64,000 nucleotides of DNA, taken from NCBI RefSeq assembly GCF_049985285.1, contig NZ_JBNIEU010000002.1, positions 868,001 through 932,000 on the forward strand, given 5' to 3'. A program made the position numbers and the translations under genes. The notes beneath the pieces were generated by a model. It saw nothing but the letters and a program-made list of their open reading frames with translations, searched no databases and was not told the origin of the DNA. Source of the DNA: Aestuariirhabdus sp049985285. GTDB lineage: Bacteria; Pseudomonadota; Gammaproteobacteria; Pseudomonadales; Aestuariirhabdaceae. Of this stretch, positions 51,859-60,634 are shown piece by piece (within the stretch, counting starts at the first letter, position 1; every line of letters starts with the position of its first letter).

Positions 51859-51932
51859 GAGACTGGCGGCAGATGAGTGTTGCTCAACTCTACCCCTCAA
51901 GCAGGCTCAGGCTTTTGGGGGAATCACAAAAC

Positions 51933-51949
51933 TGGTCTGTGCTTTGCAA
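51933..51949 (+). promoter_or_regulatory. Sigma-54 promoter of the urease operon
   Basis: TGGTCTGTGCTTTGCAA has -24 GG (51934-51935) and -12 GC (51946-51947) 10 nt apart. It differs from the urtA promoter core at only one internal base. Confidence 0.8.
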
Positions 51950-52091
51950 ACCCAATTGTATCGTCCGTCACTGCACCCGGTTGACGGCCCCGTTACAGGA
52001 TCGAGGCAATAGTATCCATGCAGTGTTTGCATATCGTAGTTAGGGTTGACTCCTTGCAAGGCCGCCGCTGTCCAGTGGGAGCCTCCCGCCG

Positions 52092-52991
52092 ATGAACGCC
52101 GTTACGCCCCTGTGTTGCGACACCCCTGAAGCGATGGCGCCTGAACCTGGCTTTGGCCAGCAACGCCAATGGCTGGCATCGCTGGAGCTGGGTTTCGACC
52201 TTCGCGGCGGGCGTACCGCGCTGCACCATCTACTGCACAAGGGGCCCCTGCGGGTGCAGAAGCCCTTTTACCCCGAGGGCGATTGCTGCCATGTCTATCT
52301 GTTGCATCCTCCCGGTGGTCTGGTGAGCGGCGACCGGCTGGCGATCGATATAGAGCTGGGGCAGGAGAGTGCCGCCCTTATCACCACACCGTCGGCGGGT
52401 AAGATCTACAAGGGCGACAGCAATGGTGTCGCCCAGCAGCAACGGGTTGAAGCCCGCGTCGCCCAGAGAGCCGCCTTGGAGTGGTTACCCCAGGAGACGA
52501 TTCTGTTCGATGGAGCCTTGGGGCGCACCCACACCCGGATTGATCTTGCCGACGACGCTCGCTTTATCGGCTGGGAGCTGATCAGTCTCGGCCGCCCTGC
52601 CAGCGAGGAGCGGTTTGAGCGCGGCAGCATGTTGCAGCAGGTGAGTCTCTATCGTAATGGTAAGCCGCTGTTACTGGAAAAGCAGGATCTCTACGCGGGC
52701 AGTGAACTGGCCCGCCAAGCCTGGGGGCTCGGCGATAACGTCGTCACCGGCAGTGTCTGGGCCAGTGGGTTCGATGCAGAACCGCTGCAGTTGATCGACA
52801 GGCTGCGTGAGCTTATTAGCAGCGATACCGATGCCCGTTACGCCATCAGTTACCGTCGTGATGTTCTCTGTATCCGCTATCTGGGGGATGAGATGGAAGC
52901 GGCTCGTAACTATTTTACGGCGGCCTGGCAGTGCATCCGCCCTGTTTTATTACAGCGCCAGGGAGAGTTGCCGCGTATCTGGTTAACCTAG
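52092..52991 (+). CDS. ureD: Urease accessory protein UreD
   Basis: A 299-residue urease assembly factor that binds the apoenzyme and helps deliver nickel with UreF and UreG. UreD signatures are YPEGDCCHVYLLHPPGGLVSGDR, ITTPSAGKIYKGD and GREQTI-like LPQETILFDGA. It is the first gene of ureDABCEFG. Confidence 0.92.
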   Translation: MNAVTPLCCDTPEAMAPEPGFGQQRQWLASLELGFDLRGGRTALHHLLHKGPLRVQKPFYPEGDCCHVYLLHPPGGLVSGDRLAIDIELGQESAALITTPSAGKIYKGDSNGVAQQQRVEARVAQRAALEWLPQETILFDGALGRTHTRIDLADDARFIGWELISLGRPASEERFERGSMLQQVSLYRNGKPLLLEKQDLYAGSELARQAWGLGDNVVTGSVWASGFDAEPLQLIDRLRELISSDTDARYAISYRRDVLCIRYLGDEMEAARNYFTAAWQCIRPVLLQRQGELPRIWLT

Positions 52992-53048
52992 CCTGGCCAC
53001 GCAGTCCGCTTCAGCCCTTAGCCAACAACAATTGTTAACGGAACCATT

Positions 53049-53351
53049 ATGGAATTAACGCCCCGCGAAAAAGACAAACTGATGCTATTTACCGCCGCCC
53101 TGTTGGCAGAACGACGCCGCGCCCGTGGCGTCAAGCTCAACTACCCGGAGTCGGTGGCCCTTATAAGCGCCGAGATCCTCGAAGGTGCCCGCGATGGCAA
53201 GACCGTGGCAGAGCTGATGAGTTACGGCCGCACCATCCTGACCCGCGACGAGTTGATGGAGGGGGTGCCCGAAATGATCGACGAGATTCAGGTGGAAGGC
53301 ACCTTCCCCGATGGCACCAAGCTGGTCACCATCCACGATCCGATTCAGTAG
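53049..53351 (+). CDS. ureA: Urease gamma subunit
   Basis: A 100-residue subunit, exactly the usual length, with the signature MELTPREKDKLMLFTAALLAE and the conserved LNYPESVALISAEILEGARDG. It forms the UreABC trimer of heterotrimers. Confidence 0.97.
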   Translation: MELTPREKDKLMLFTAALLAERRRARGVKLNYPESVALISAEILEGARDGKTVAELMSYGRTILTRDELMEGVPEMIDEIQVEGTFPDGTKLVTIHDPIQ

Positions 53352-53406
53352 CACCACCGTTTTAGCAACGGCGGTTAACTCAAGCACAGCACACAGGGAG
53401 AACCCG

Positions 53407-53730
53407 ATGCATCCTGGTGAAATGAAGATTAAAGCGGGGCAGATCGAACTCAACCCCGGGCGTGAAACCTGCACCCTCAAGGTGGCCAACAGCGGCGATC
53501 GTCCGATTCAGGTAGGTTCCCATTATCATTTTTTTGAGACCAACCCCGCCCTCGATTTTGAGCGCGACCTCAGCCGCGGCTTTCGACTCAATATCGCCGC
53601 CGGTACCGCGGTGCGATTCGAACCGGGCCAGAGTCGTACCGTAGAGCTGGTGCGCTATGCAGGTAAACAGCGCATTTTTGGTTTTCGCGGTGATGTAATG
53701 GGTGACCTTAACCCGCAGGGAGAGAGCTGA
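53407..53730 (+). CDS. ureB: Urease beta subunit
   Basis: A 107-residue subunit (MHPGEMKIKAGQIELNPGRE; VGSHYHFFETNPAL; FEPGQSRTVELV). ATG at 53407 with GGGAG upstream. Its stop overlaps the ureC start by one base (TGATG). Confidence 0.97.
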   Translation: MHPGEMKIKAGQIELNPGRETCTLKVANSGDRPIQVGSHYHFFETNPALDFERDLSRGFRLNIAAGTAVRFEPGQSRTVELVRYAGKQRIFGFRGDVMGDLNPQGES

Positions 53731-55436
53731 TGGCGACGATTTCACGACAGGCCTACGCCGAGATGTACGGCCCCACCAGCGGCGACCGGGTGCGCCTGGC
53801 CGATACCGAGCTGTGGATCGAAGTCGAAGAGGATTTCACCCACTACGGTGACGAGGTAAAATTTGGCGGCGGTAAAGTAATTCGCGATGGCATGGGTCAG
53901 AGTCAGGGGCTGTCCAGCGCCGTGGTCGATACCCTTATCACCAACGCCCTGATTCTCGACCACTGGGGGATCGTCAAAGCCGATGTGGGGATCAAGGATG
54001 GACGCATCGTCGCCATCGGTAAGGCGGGTAATCCCGACACCCAGCAAGGGGTAACCATCGAGGTAGGTCCCGGCACCGATGTGATCGCCGGCGAAGGCCA
54101 GATCCTGACCGCCGGTGCGATAGACTCTCATATTCACTTTATCTGCCCGCAACAGATCGACGAAGCCCTGATGTCAGGCGTGACCACCATGCTCGGCGGT
54201 GGCACCGGTCCCTCCACCGGCACCAACGCCACCACCTGCACGCCCGGGCCCTGGAATATCGGCAAGATGCTGCAAGGCACCGATCACCTGCCGATGAACT
54301 TTGGTTTTCTTGGCAAGGGTAACGCCAGCCTGCCCGCCGCACTGGAGGAGCAGTTGCTCGCCGGCACCATGGGGCTAAAACTGCACGAAGATTGGGGCAC
54401 TACCCCGGCCTCAATCGACAACTGCCTCAGCGTAGCCGATCGTTTCGATGTTCAGGTGGCGATTCACACCGACACCCTCAACGAGTCGGGTTTCGTCGAA
54501 GATACCATTGCGGCCTTCAAGGGGCGTTCGATCCACACCTACCACACCGAGGGGGCGGGCGGAGGCCACGCGCCGGATATCATCAAGGCCTGCGGACTGC
54601 CCAATGTGTTGCCATCCTCCACTAACCCGACCCGGCCCTATACCCATAACACCGTGGATGAACACCTCGATATGCTGATGGTGTGTCATCATCTCGACCC
54701 CAACATCCCCGAGGATGTAGCCTTCGCCGACTCACGTATCCGCAAGGAGACCATCGCCGCCGAGGATATCCTTCACGATCTGGGCGCCTTCTCCATGATC
54801 GCTTCCGATTCCCAGGCGATGGGGCGGGTAGGGGAGGTGATCATCCGCACCTGGCAGTCCGCCCACAAGATGAAGGTGCAGCGGGGCCTGCTGGCGGAGG
54901 ATGTGCAGCTAGGTGCCGATAACTACCGCGCCAAGCGCTATATCGCCAAATACACGATCAACCCGGCACTGGCTCACGGCATCGCCCACGAGGTGGGTTC
55001 GATCGAGGTGGGCAAACTGGCTGACCTGGTGCTATGGAAGCCCCGCTTTTTTGGCATTAAGCCCTCGCTGATCATCAAGGGCGGGTTTATCGCCGCCGCC
55101 CCCATGGGCGATCCCAATGCTTCCATTCCCACCCCGCAGCCGGTTCATTACCGCCCCATGTTCGGCTCATCGCCAGCGGCGGCCGCGGCCACCAGTCTCA
55201 CCTTCGTGACCGCCGCCGCTATGGAGCGCGGTCTGGAGGCGTCCCTCAAGCTGGAACGTCGCCTCGCCGCCTGCCAGGGGGTGCGTCAGGTCGGCAAAGC
55301 GGACATGGTGCACAACAGCTATCAGCCGCAGATGGAGGTCGACCCGCAAACCTACGAGGTGCGCGCCGACGGCCAACTGCTCAGCTGTGAACCCGCCACC
55401 GAGCTGCCCATGGCCCAACGTTACTTCCTGTTTTAG
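53730..55436 (+). CDS. ureC: Urease alpha subunit (catalytic)
   Basis: A 568-residue nickel hydrolase that splits urea into ammonia and carbamate. Metal ligands fall at the standard numbers: H134 and H136 (HIHF), carbamylated K217 (GLKLHEDWG), H246, H272 and D360 (IASDSQAMGR). The flap histidine lies in VCHHLD near residue 320. All active-site residues are intact, so the enzyme should be functional. Confidence 0.98.
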   Translation: MATISRQAYAEMYGPTSGDRVRLADTELWIEVEEDFTHYGDEVKFGGGKVIRDGMGQSQGLSSAVVDTLITNALILDHWGIVKADVGIKDGRIVAIGKAGNPDTQQGVTIEVGPGTDVIAGEGQILTAGAIDSHIHFICPQQIDEALMSGVTTMLGGGTGPSTGTNATTCTPGPWNIGKMLQGTDHLPMNFGFLGKGNASLPAALEEQLLAGTMGLKLHEDWGTTPASIDNCLSVADRFDVQVAIHTDTLNESGFVEDTIAAFKGRSIHTYHTEGAGGGHAPDIIKACGLPNVLPSSTNPTRPYTHNTVDEHLDMLMVCHHLDPNIPEDVAFADSRIRKETIAAEDILHDLGAFSMIASDSQAMGRVGEVIIRTWQSAHKMKVQRGLLAEDVQLGADNYRAKRYIAKYTINPALAHGIAHEVGSIEVGKLADLVLWKPRFFGIKPSLIIKGGFIAAAPMGDPNASIPTPQPVHYRPMFGSSPAAAAATSLTFVTAAAMERGLEASLKLERRLAACQGVRQVGKADMVHNSYQPQMEVDPQTYEVRADGQLLSCEPATELPMAQRYFLF

Positions 55437-55469
55437 TCGCCCACTGCGCCACCACGAGAGACCCTGCCT

Positions 55470-56084
55470 ATGTTGAAGATTGTCCAGCGCTTGCAGCCCA
55501 ACCCGCTTTCGGTCGTCGGAACCCCTGCCGCCGCCGGGGTGAAGGATACCCCCAGCGATACCCTCAGCTTGCCCTTCGAGTTGCGTTGCAAAGGGCGTTT
55601 TCGCGCCCGCACCGACGGGGGGCAGGATGTCGGTGTTTTTATCGAGCGGGGCCAGGTGCTGCAGGATGGCGAGCTGTTAAAGACCGAGTGCGGCCAGCTG
55701 ATTCGGGTTCGCAGCCAGCGGGAAACCCTGGTCACCGCCCGCTGCGATGACTGGCTGGCATTCTCCAAGGCCTGTTATCACCTGGGCAACCGTCATGTGC
55801 CGCTGCAAGTGGGGGAGCGATGGCTGCGTTTTCAGCCGGACCATGTGCTGGAGGAGTTGGTACGCTTGCACGGTCTCGAGGTGATCACCGAAGAGGCACC
55901 CTTCGATCCGGAAAATGGCGCTTACGGCCATCTGGGTGGGCATCAGCATCAGCACGATGAACCGCAGGAGGCGCAGGTACAACAAGCGCCCAACTCCCAT
56001 CAGGGAGACAACCACAGCCATCACCATGACGGTCATGGCCACGATCATTGTCATTCCCACTCGCTCGGGCAGGGCACCCCATGA
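55470..56084 (+). CDS. ureE: Urease accessory nickel chaperone UreE
   Basis: A 204-residue protein with an N-terminal UreE fold (LPFELRCKGRFRART; TECGQLIRVRS) and a nickel-binding core with NRHVPLQVGERWLRF. The C-terminal 50 residues hold about 14 histidines in stretches such as HHHDGHGHDHCHSHS, typical of strong nickel storage. It supplies Ni(II) to UreG. It overlaps ureF at ATGA. Confidence 0.94.
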   Translation: MLKIVQRLQPNPLSVVGTPAAAGVKDTPSDTLSLPFELRCKGRFRARTDGGQDVGVFIERGQVLQDGELLKTECGQLIRVRSQRETLVTARCDDWLAFSKACYHLGNRHVPLQVGERWLRFQPDHVLEELVRLHGLEVITEEAPFDPENGAYGHLGGHQHQHDEPQEAQVQQAPNSHQGDNHSHHHDGHGHDHCHSHSLGQGTP

Positions 56085-56746
56085 CGCCACCGCTGCTGCA
56101 CCTGCTGCAGTTGGTGAGCCCCTCGCTACCGATCGGTGCCTTTGCCTACTCCCAGGGGCTGGAGTACGCCATCGACGGGGGTTGGCTAACGCAGGAGGGC
56201 AGCCTCGAAGCCTGGATGAACGGTGTCATGGAGGAGGGGGTAGGCCGGGTTGACCTGCCCCTTATCCTGCGCCAGATGCGCGCCTGGAAAGCCGGCGATC
56301 AAGCCGCCCTGGCGCACTGGAACCAGTGGCTGCTGGCCAACCGCGAAACCCGTGAACTGTTGCAGGAGGAGTTGCAGCTGGGGGGAACCCTTACCCGCTT
56401 GCTGCGCTCCCTTGAGGTGCTGCCCCCCGCGCGGCCGCTACCCGAGGAGCCCGCTTACTGCACGCTGTTTGCGATCGCCGCCTGCCATTACGGCATCAGC
56501 GAGTCCGAGGCATTGCAGGGGTTTTGTTGGAGCTGGCTGGAGAATCAGGTAGCGGTGGCCTGCAAAACCGTCCCCCTGGGGCAGACCGCCGCACAGTTAC
56601 TGCTGCAACGCCTGATGCCCACGATCGCCCTGACCTGCGAGCGCGCCCTGCTCCTGGACGATGAGGCGATGGGTGGCACGCTGCCCGGTTTCGCCATCGC
56701 CAGCGCCCACCATGAAACCCAGTATTCCCGGCTGTTTCGCAGCTAG
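56081..56746 (+). CDS. ureF: Urease accessory protein UreF
   Basis: A 221-residue helical protein with LLQLVSPSLPIGAFAYSQGLEYAI, the UreF hallmark. It complexes with UreD and activates UreG GTPase during nickel insertion. Start ATG 56081 overlaps the ureE stop. An in-frame start at 56048 lies inside ureE and is unlikely. Confidence 0.94.
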   Translation: MTPPLLHLLQLVSPSLPIGAFAYSQGLEYAIDGGWLTQEGSLEAWMNGVMEEGVGRVDLPLILRQMRAWKAGDQAALAHWNQWLLANRETRELLQEELQLGGTLTRLLRSLEVLPPARPLPEEPAYCTLFAIAACHYGISESEALQGFCWSWLENQVAVACKTVPLGQTAAQLLLQRLMPTIALTCERALLLDDEAMGGTLPGFAIASAHHETQYSRLFRS

Positions 56747-56791
56747 CCCAACAGATAAAACGCCAAACGAACAAACAGAAGGAGTTATGCC

Positions 56792-57430
56792 ATGAGTCAA
56801 CAGTGTTTACGGGTCGGGGTCGGTGGACCGGTAGGGTCCGGGAAAACCGCGCTGCTAAAAGAGTTGTGTCAGGTGCTGCGTGATCACTACAACCTGGCGG
56901 TGGTGACCAACGATATCTACACCCGCGAGGATGCCCAGTTTCTGCTGCGCCACGAAGCACTGGAAGCTGACCGCATCATGGGGGTGGAGACCGGCGGTTG
57001 TCCCCACACCGCGATTCGCGAGGATGCCTCCATGAACCTGGCCGCCATCGACGAGCTGCAAGCGCGCCATCCCGGACTAGAGCTGGTACTGGTGGAAAGC
57101 GGCGGTGACAACCTGAGCGCCACCTTCAGCCCCGAGCTGTCAGACCTCACGCTCTATGTGATCGATGTCTCCGCCGGCGACAAGATCCCCCGTAAGGGCG
57201 GCCCCGGTATCACCAAGTCGGATCTGCTCATCATCAACAAAACTGATCTCGCACCCCTGGTGGGCGCCGACCTGGATGTGATGGACCGAGACGCGAAAAA
57301 GATGCGCGGTGAGCGCCCCTTCGTGTTCAGCAATCTCAAGTCGGGACAGGGGTTGCAGTCGATCATCGACTTTATTATCGAGCAGGGGATGCTGGCGCAC
57401 AGGCTGGGCAACGTCGAGCAGAGCGCTTAG
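56792..57430 (+). CDS. ureG: Urease accessory GTPase UreG
   Basis: A 212-residue GTPase that drives nickel delivery. P-loop is GGPVGSGKTALLKEL, the metal-binding CPH motif is in GGCPHTAIREDASMN, and the guanine motif NKTD is in LIINKTDLAPLVG. AAGGAG precedes the ATG. It ends the urease operon. Confidence 0.97.
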   Translation: MSQQCLRVGVGGPVGSGKTALLKELCQVLRDHYNLAVVTNDIYTREDAQFLLRHEALEADRIMGVETGGCPHTAIREDASMNLAAIDELQARHPGLELVLVESGGDNLSATFSPELSDLTLYVIDVSAGDKIPRKGGPGITKSDLLIINKTDLAPLVGADLDVMDRDAKKMRGERPFVFSNLKSGQGLQSIIDFIIEQGMLAHRLGNVEQSA

Positions 57431-57712
57431 GGTGTCTGGCAATCCGCTATGGGGTAGCCTATCGGTTTGACCCGAGGTCAGCCGCCTATGGCCATGGCGC
57501 TGGGTATCCGTTTTCGGGTGGGGCCGGTCGCGTCTTTGAGGGTTCGTTTACCCTGCACGAACTTTGTTGTCGCGACCAGTTTGTAACCGGGGGCTCGGAA
57601 CTGGGTCGGCTGATCGTTTTTGGGGCACCGGTCGTCAACCCACGGTGCTATAGCCGCAAGGAAGGGGTACACTCGCTTTTTAATTTTTCGGCGAGCCTTA
57701 CAGGAACCCCCT

Positions 57713-58294
57713 ATGTCCACCTCAGAGTCGGTCTCTCACACTGCATCCGAGCTTCACCCGGCCGCCCGCATCACCAGTAACTGGGTTGAGCGGGTGGTGG
57801 TAGGGCTTAACTTCTGTCCCTTCGCCAAGCGCGAATTTATGCAGGAGCGTATCCACTACCGGGTCATGGAATCCGATGCGGATACCGCCCTGCTGTCGAT
57901 GCTCAACGAGTGCCAGCGCCTGGATGAAGAGCCCGAGATCGAAACCACCCTGCTGATTTTTAACGATAGCCTGCAGGACTTTGACGACTTTCTGGTGTTG
58001 GTGGACATCGCCACCGAACTGCTGCGGGAGCAGGGCTACGAGGGGATCTACCAGCTGGCAACCTTTCACCCTGACTATCGCTTCGCCGGTTGCCCCCCGG
58101 ATGACCCGGCCAACTACACCAACCGCTCCCCGTATCCCATGTTGCACCTGATCCGCGAAGCCAGCCTGACGCGGGTGCTGGCCAACCATCCTGACCCCGA
58201 CTCGATCCCCGACACCAATATCGAAAAAGCGCGGGAGATGGGGCTAGGGAAGTTGCAATCCTTGCTGGCCGGGTGTGTAGAGCCGGGTTCGTAG
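57713..58294 (+). CDS. DUF1415 family protein
   Basis: A 193-residue cytoplasmic protein of a proteobacterial family of unknown function. Visible is LNFCPFAKREFMQERIHYRV, with a CPF motif, and FHPDYRFAGCPPDDPANYTNRSPYPMLHLIREAS. The ATG at 57713 has CAGGA upstream. A longer in-frame start (57620) is unlikely. It follows the urease operon after 282 nt without a clear terminator; function unlinked to urease. Confidence 0.83.
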   Translation: MSTSESVSHTASELHPAARITSNWVERVVVGLNFCPFAKREFMQERIHYRVMESDADTALLSMLNECQRLDEEPEIETTLLIFNDSLQDFDDFLVLVDIATELLREQGYEGIYQLATFHPDYRFAGCPPDDPANYTNRSPYPMLHLIREASLTRVLANHPDPDSIPDTNIEKAREMGLGKLQSLLAGCVEPGS

Positions 58295-58615
58295 GCCTGA
58301 TCTGCCGGCGTTTGTTCTGATTGAGGGTACCTTGTGCACACAAGGTTTCGCTCTTGAGGGCGACTTCATTTCTTTGTCGCACGACAAAGAAACCGAAGCA
58401 AAGAAAACGTGCCCCATTTCAGTGGCCTTCGGCTGCACTGCGCAGCAAGGCTAGAATGCGGGCGGCTCGAGGGGACTCCTGTCCCCGCGACCCGGTTCGA
58501 CCTCCTTGTCTCACCCCTTTGGGCCTTATCGCATTCTAGCCATGTTGCTTGTCGCTGAAACAGGGGGGCAGGTTTATAGGCACAAGCGTCCTTCGCCAAC
58601 CGGTCGTTGCGACGG
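58295..58615. other. Gene-free region with several inverted repeats
   Basis: No gene is supported in these 321 bases. They hold three strong inverted repeats, described in the next entry. Confidence 0.6.
58329..58541. repeat. Structured repeat region with nested palindromes
   Basis: ACCTTGTG/CACAAGGT (58329-58346), a perfect 10-bp pair TTTCTTTGTC/GACAAAGAAA with GCAC loop (58369-58392), and a 12-bp pair GGCTAGAATGCG (58449-58460) / CGCATTCTAGCC (58530-58541) that encloses a GGGGAC/GTCCCC hairpin. The set looks like a REP-type or RNA-forming element rather than coding DNA. Similar stretches give spurious small ORFs in other gammaproteobacteria, from memory. Confidence 0.65.
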
Positions 58616-60403
58616 CTATTGCTCCCGGGTGGGCACCTCGGGCTCCTTGAATTGCAACTCCGCCAGCCGTCGATAGAGCGGTGAACTTAGCAACAACTCC
58701 CGATGGGTGCCCTGGGCGACTACGCGTCCCTGATCCATCACTACGATGGTATCGGCGTGGAGGATGGTGGCCAGGCGGTGGGCAATAATGAGGGTGGTTC
58801 GGTTTTTCATCAGCGCTTCCAGCGCTTGCTGCACATGGTGCTCGCTCTCGGCATCCAGCGCACTGGTGGCTTCGTCCAGCAGCAGGATTCTGGGGTCCTT
58901 GAGGATCGCACGGGCGATCGCCAGACGCTGCTTCTGCCCGCCGGAAAGCCGGGTGCCCTGTTCCCCCAAATGGCTGGCGTAGCCGTCGGGCAGGGCGCTG
59001 ATAAACTCGTGGGCGTGGGCGGCCTGGGCGGCGGCGATCACCTCCTCGTCGCTGGCGTCGGGCTTGCCGTAACGGATGTTGTACCAGACATCGGCGGTAA
59101 ACAGCGCCGGCTGTTGCGGCACCACTGCTATCTGCTCGCGCAGCCAGCCGGTATCCAGCTCACGGATATCCACCCCCCTGAGGCGAATGCAGCCCTGTTG
59201 CGGGTCGTAAAACCGTTGTAGCAGTTCGAACAGGGTCGATTTGCCCGCCCCCGAGGGGCCAACCAGCGCCAGACTTTGACCCTCCTTTACCCGCAGCGCC
59301 AAATCGCTAAGGGCGGCGGCGTCCGCTCGGGAGGGGTAGTGAAAACTCAGCGCCTCCAGCGCCAGGATCGGGCCATCGCCCCCGGGGGCGAGGTCGTCGG
59401 TAGCCGGGACATCGCTGGCCGGGGGGATCAGCGCGGTCACGTTGAGCAGGCCGATCAGGCGTTCGGTGGCCCCGGCGGCCCGTTGCAGCTCGCCGTACAC
59501 CTCGGAGAGGGTGGCCACCGCCATCGCCATCATAATGGCGTAGAACACGAAAGCTCCCAGCTCGCCGCCGCTCATGCGCCCGGCCAGCATGTCATTGCCC
59601 CCCACCCAGAGCATTCCGGTAATAGCGCCAAACACCATCAGGATCACCACCGCAATCAGCAGCGCCCGCTGCCGCACCCGCTGACGGGCGATCACAAAGG
59701 CGGCCTCCACCTCCTTGCCGAAGGCTCCTCGCTCATGCTCTTCCCGTGTGTAGCTCTGCACGGTCTTGATGTGCTGAATAATCTCGCCGGCGTAGCTGCC
59801 CACATCGGCGATGGAATCCTGGCTGCGTTTGGAGAGCCTGCGCACCCGCCGCCCGTAAAGCAGCACCGGCAGCAACACCAGCGGCACGCACACCAGCACC
59901 ATCAGGCTCAGCTTGAGGTTGGTCACCAGTAGCAGGATCAGCGCCCCCACAAAGGTGAGGCAGCTTCGCAGCGCCATCGAAAAGGAGGAGCCGATGATGG
60001 TCTGCAGCAAGGTGGTGTCGGTAGTCAGCCGCGACATAATCTCGCCACTGCGGTTGGACTCGAAAAAGCTGGGGTGCAGGGACACCACATGGTTAAACAC
60101 CGCCTTGCGCAGGTCGGCGCTCACCCGTTCCCCCAGCCAGGAGACCAGATAGAAACGGGTAAAGGTACCCACCGCCATCAGCAGCGACAGCCCGATAATA
60201 AAGAACACCGCCTGCCGCAGCGCCCCATGGGACTGGGCCACAAACCCCTCATCGATCAGCAGCTTCACCCCCTGTCCGATCGACAGCGTCACCCCGGCGG
60301 TGAGGATCAACGCCACCGCCGCCCCCACCAGCGTGCCCCGGTAGGGGGTAACGAACTGCCACAGCTGCAGCAGAATGGAGAGGGATTTTTTGGGGGTGGT
60401 CAT
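58616..60403 (-). CDS. ABC exporter, fused permease and ATPase (MsbA-like)
   Basis: A 595-residue half-transporter with an N-terminal six-helix membrane domain (about 20-315) and a C-terminal ATPase with Walker A GPSGAGKSTLFELLQ, signature LSGGQKQR, Walker B ILLLDEATSALD and the H-loop IAHRLAT. It resembles the MsbA-related subfamily B exporters of proteobacteria. As a homodimer it would export lipids, drugs or peptides. The substrate is unknown. No accessory partner is adjacent. Confidence 0.9.
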   Translation of the reverse strand: MTTPKKSLSILLQLWQFVTPYRGTLVGAAVALILTAGVTLSIGQGVKLLIDEGFVAQSHGALRQAVFFIIGLSLLMAVGTFTRFYLVSWLGERVSADLRKAVFNHVVSLHPSFFESNRSGEIMSRLTTDTTLLQTIIGSSFSMALRSCLTFVGALILLLVTNLKLSLMVLVCVPLVLLPVLLYGRRVRRLSKRSQDSIADVGSYAGEIIQHIKTVQSYTREEHERGAFGKEVEAAFVIARQRVRQRALLIAVVILMVFGAITGMLWVGGNDMLAGRMSGGELGAFVFYAIMMAMAVATLSEVYGELQRAAGATERLIGLLNVTALIPPASDVPATDDLAPGGDGPILALEALSFHYPSRADAAALSDLALRVKEGQSLALVGPSGAGKSTLFELLQRFYDPQQGCIRLRGVDIRELDTGWLREQIAVVPQQPALFTADVWYNIRYGKPDASDEEVIAAAQAAHAHEFISALPDGYASHLGEQGTRLSGGQKQRLAIARAILKDPRILLLDEATSALDAESEHHVQQALEALMKNRTTLIIAHRLATILHADTIVVMDQGRVVAQGTHRELLLSSPLYRRLAELQFKEPEVPTREQ

Positions 60404-60502
60404 ACGGGGGTGGCTACGCAGTAAAGGTAAGTGACCCTAGTGTATGTCGCTGGGGGTGGTTTACAAGAGTCGCTTTTGCGGAGTTCGATAATCGCTGCCT
60501 GC

Positions 60503-60550
60503 TGACATGTGTCAACAAACTGTACCTGTGGGTTTGTACAGGCTGTACAG
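60503..60550 (+). promoter_or_regulatory. LexA-like operator and TGTAC repeats before the NUDIX-methyltransferase gene
   Basis: CTGT-N8-ACAG is present at 60526-60541, the form of a gammaproteobacterial LexA box. TGTACAG occurs at 60535-60541 and again at 60544-60550, with another TGTAC at 60521-60525. A TGACA/TGTCA inverted repeat lies at 60503-60514. The promoter itself could not be fixed. The site suggests SOS or other repressor control. Confidence 0.45.
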
Positions 60551-60634
60551 AGGATTCTGGATTTGAGAGTGTAGATCCCATTACATCGTGCCCGTTGGTG
60601 CGAATATGATGTCTCAGCGAGGCGAGGAACTGTT

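Larger units (their letters stand above)
51721..52091 (+). promoter_or_regulatory. Control region of the urease operon
   Basis: This gene-free 371-base region contains the NtrC-like boxes and sigma-54 promoter of ureD, listed separately. The predicted 5' untranslated region is about 130 nt. No clear terminator for urtE is visible, so some read-through into the urease genes is possible. Confidence 0.65.

Noticed and set aside
58244..58539. Small frames in the repeat region (PSRAKPCVHKVP-type)
   Set aside because: They are produced by the inverted repeats and overlap on both strands without ribosome sites.
59276..59932. 218-codon plus-strand frame inside the ABC exporter
   Set aside because: Antisense to a protein with complete ABC motifs; composition is typical of a shadow frame rich in His, Gln and Gly.
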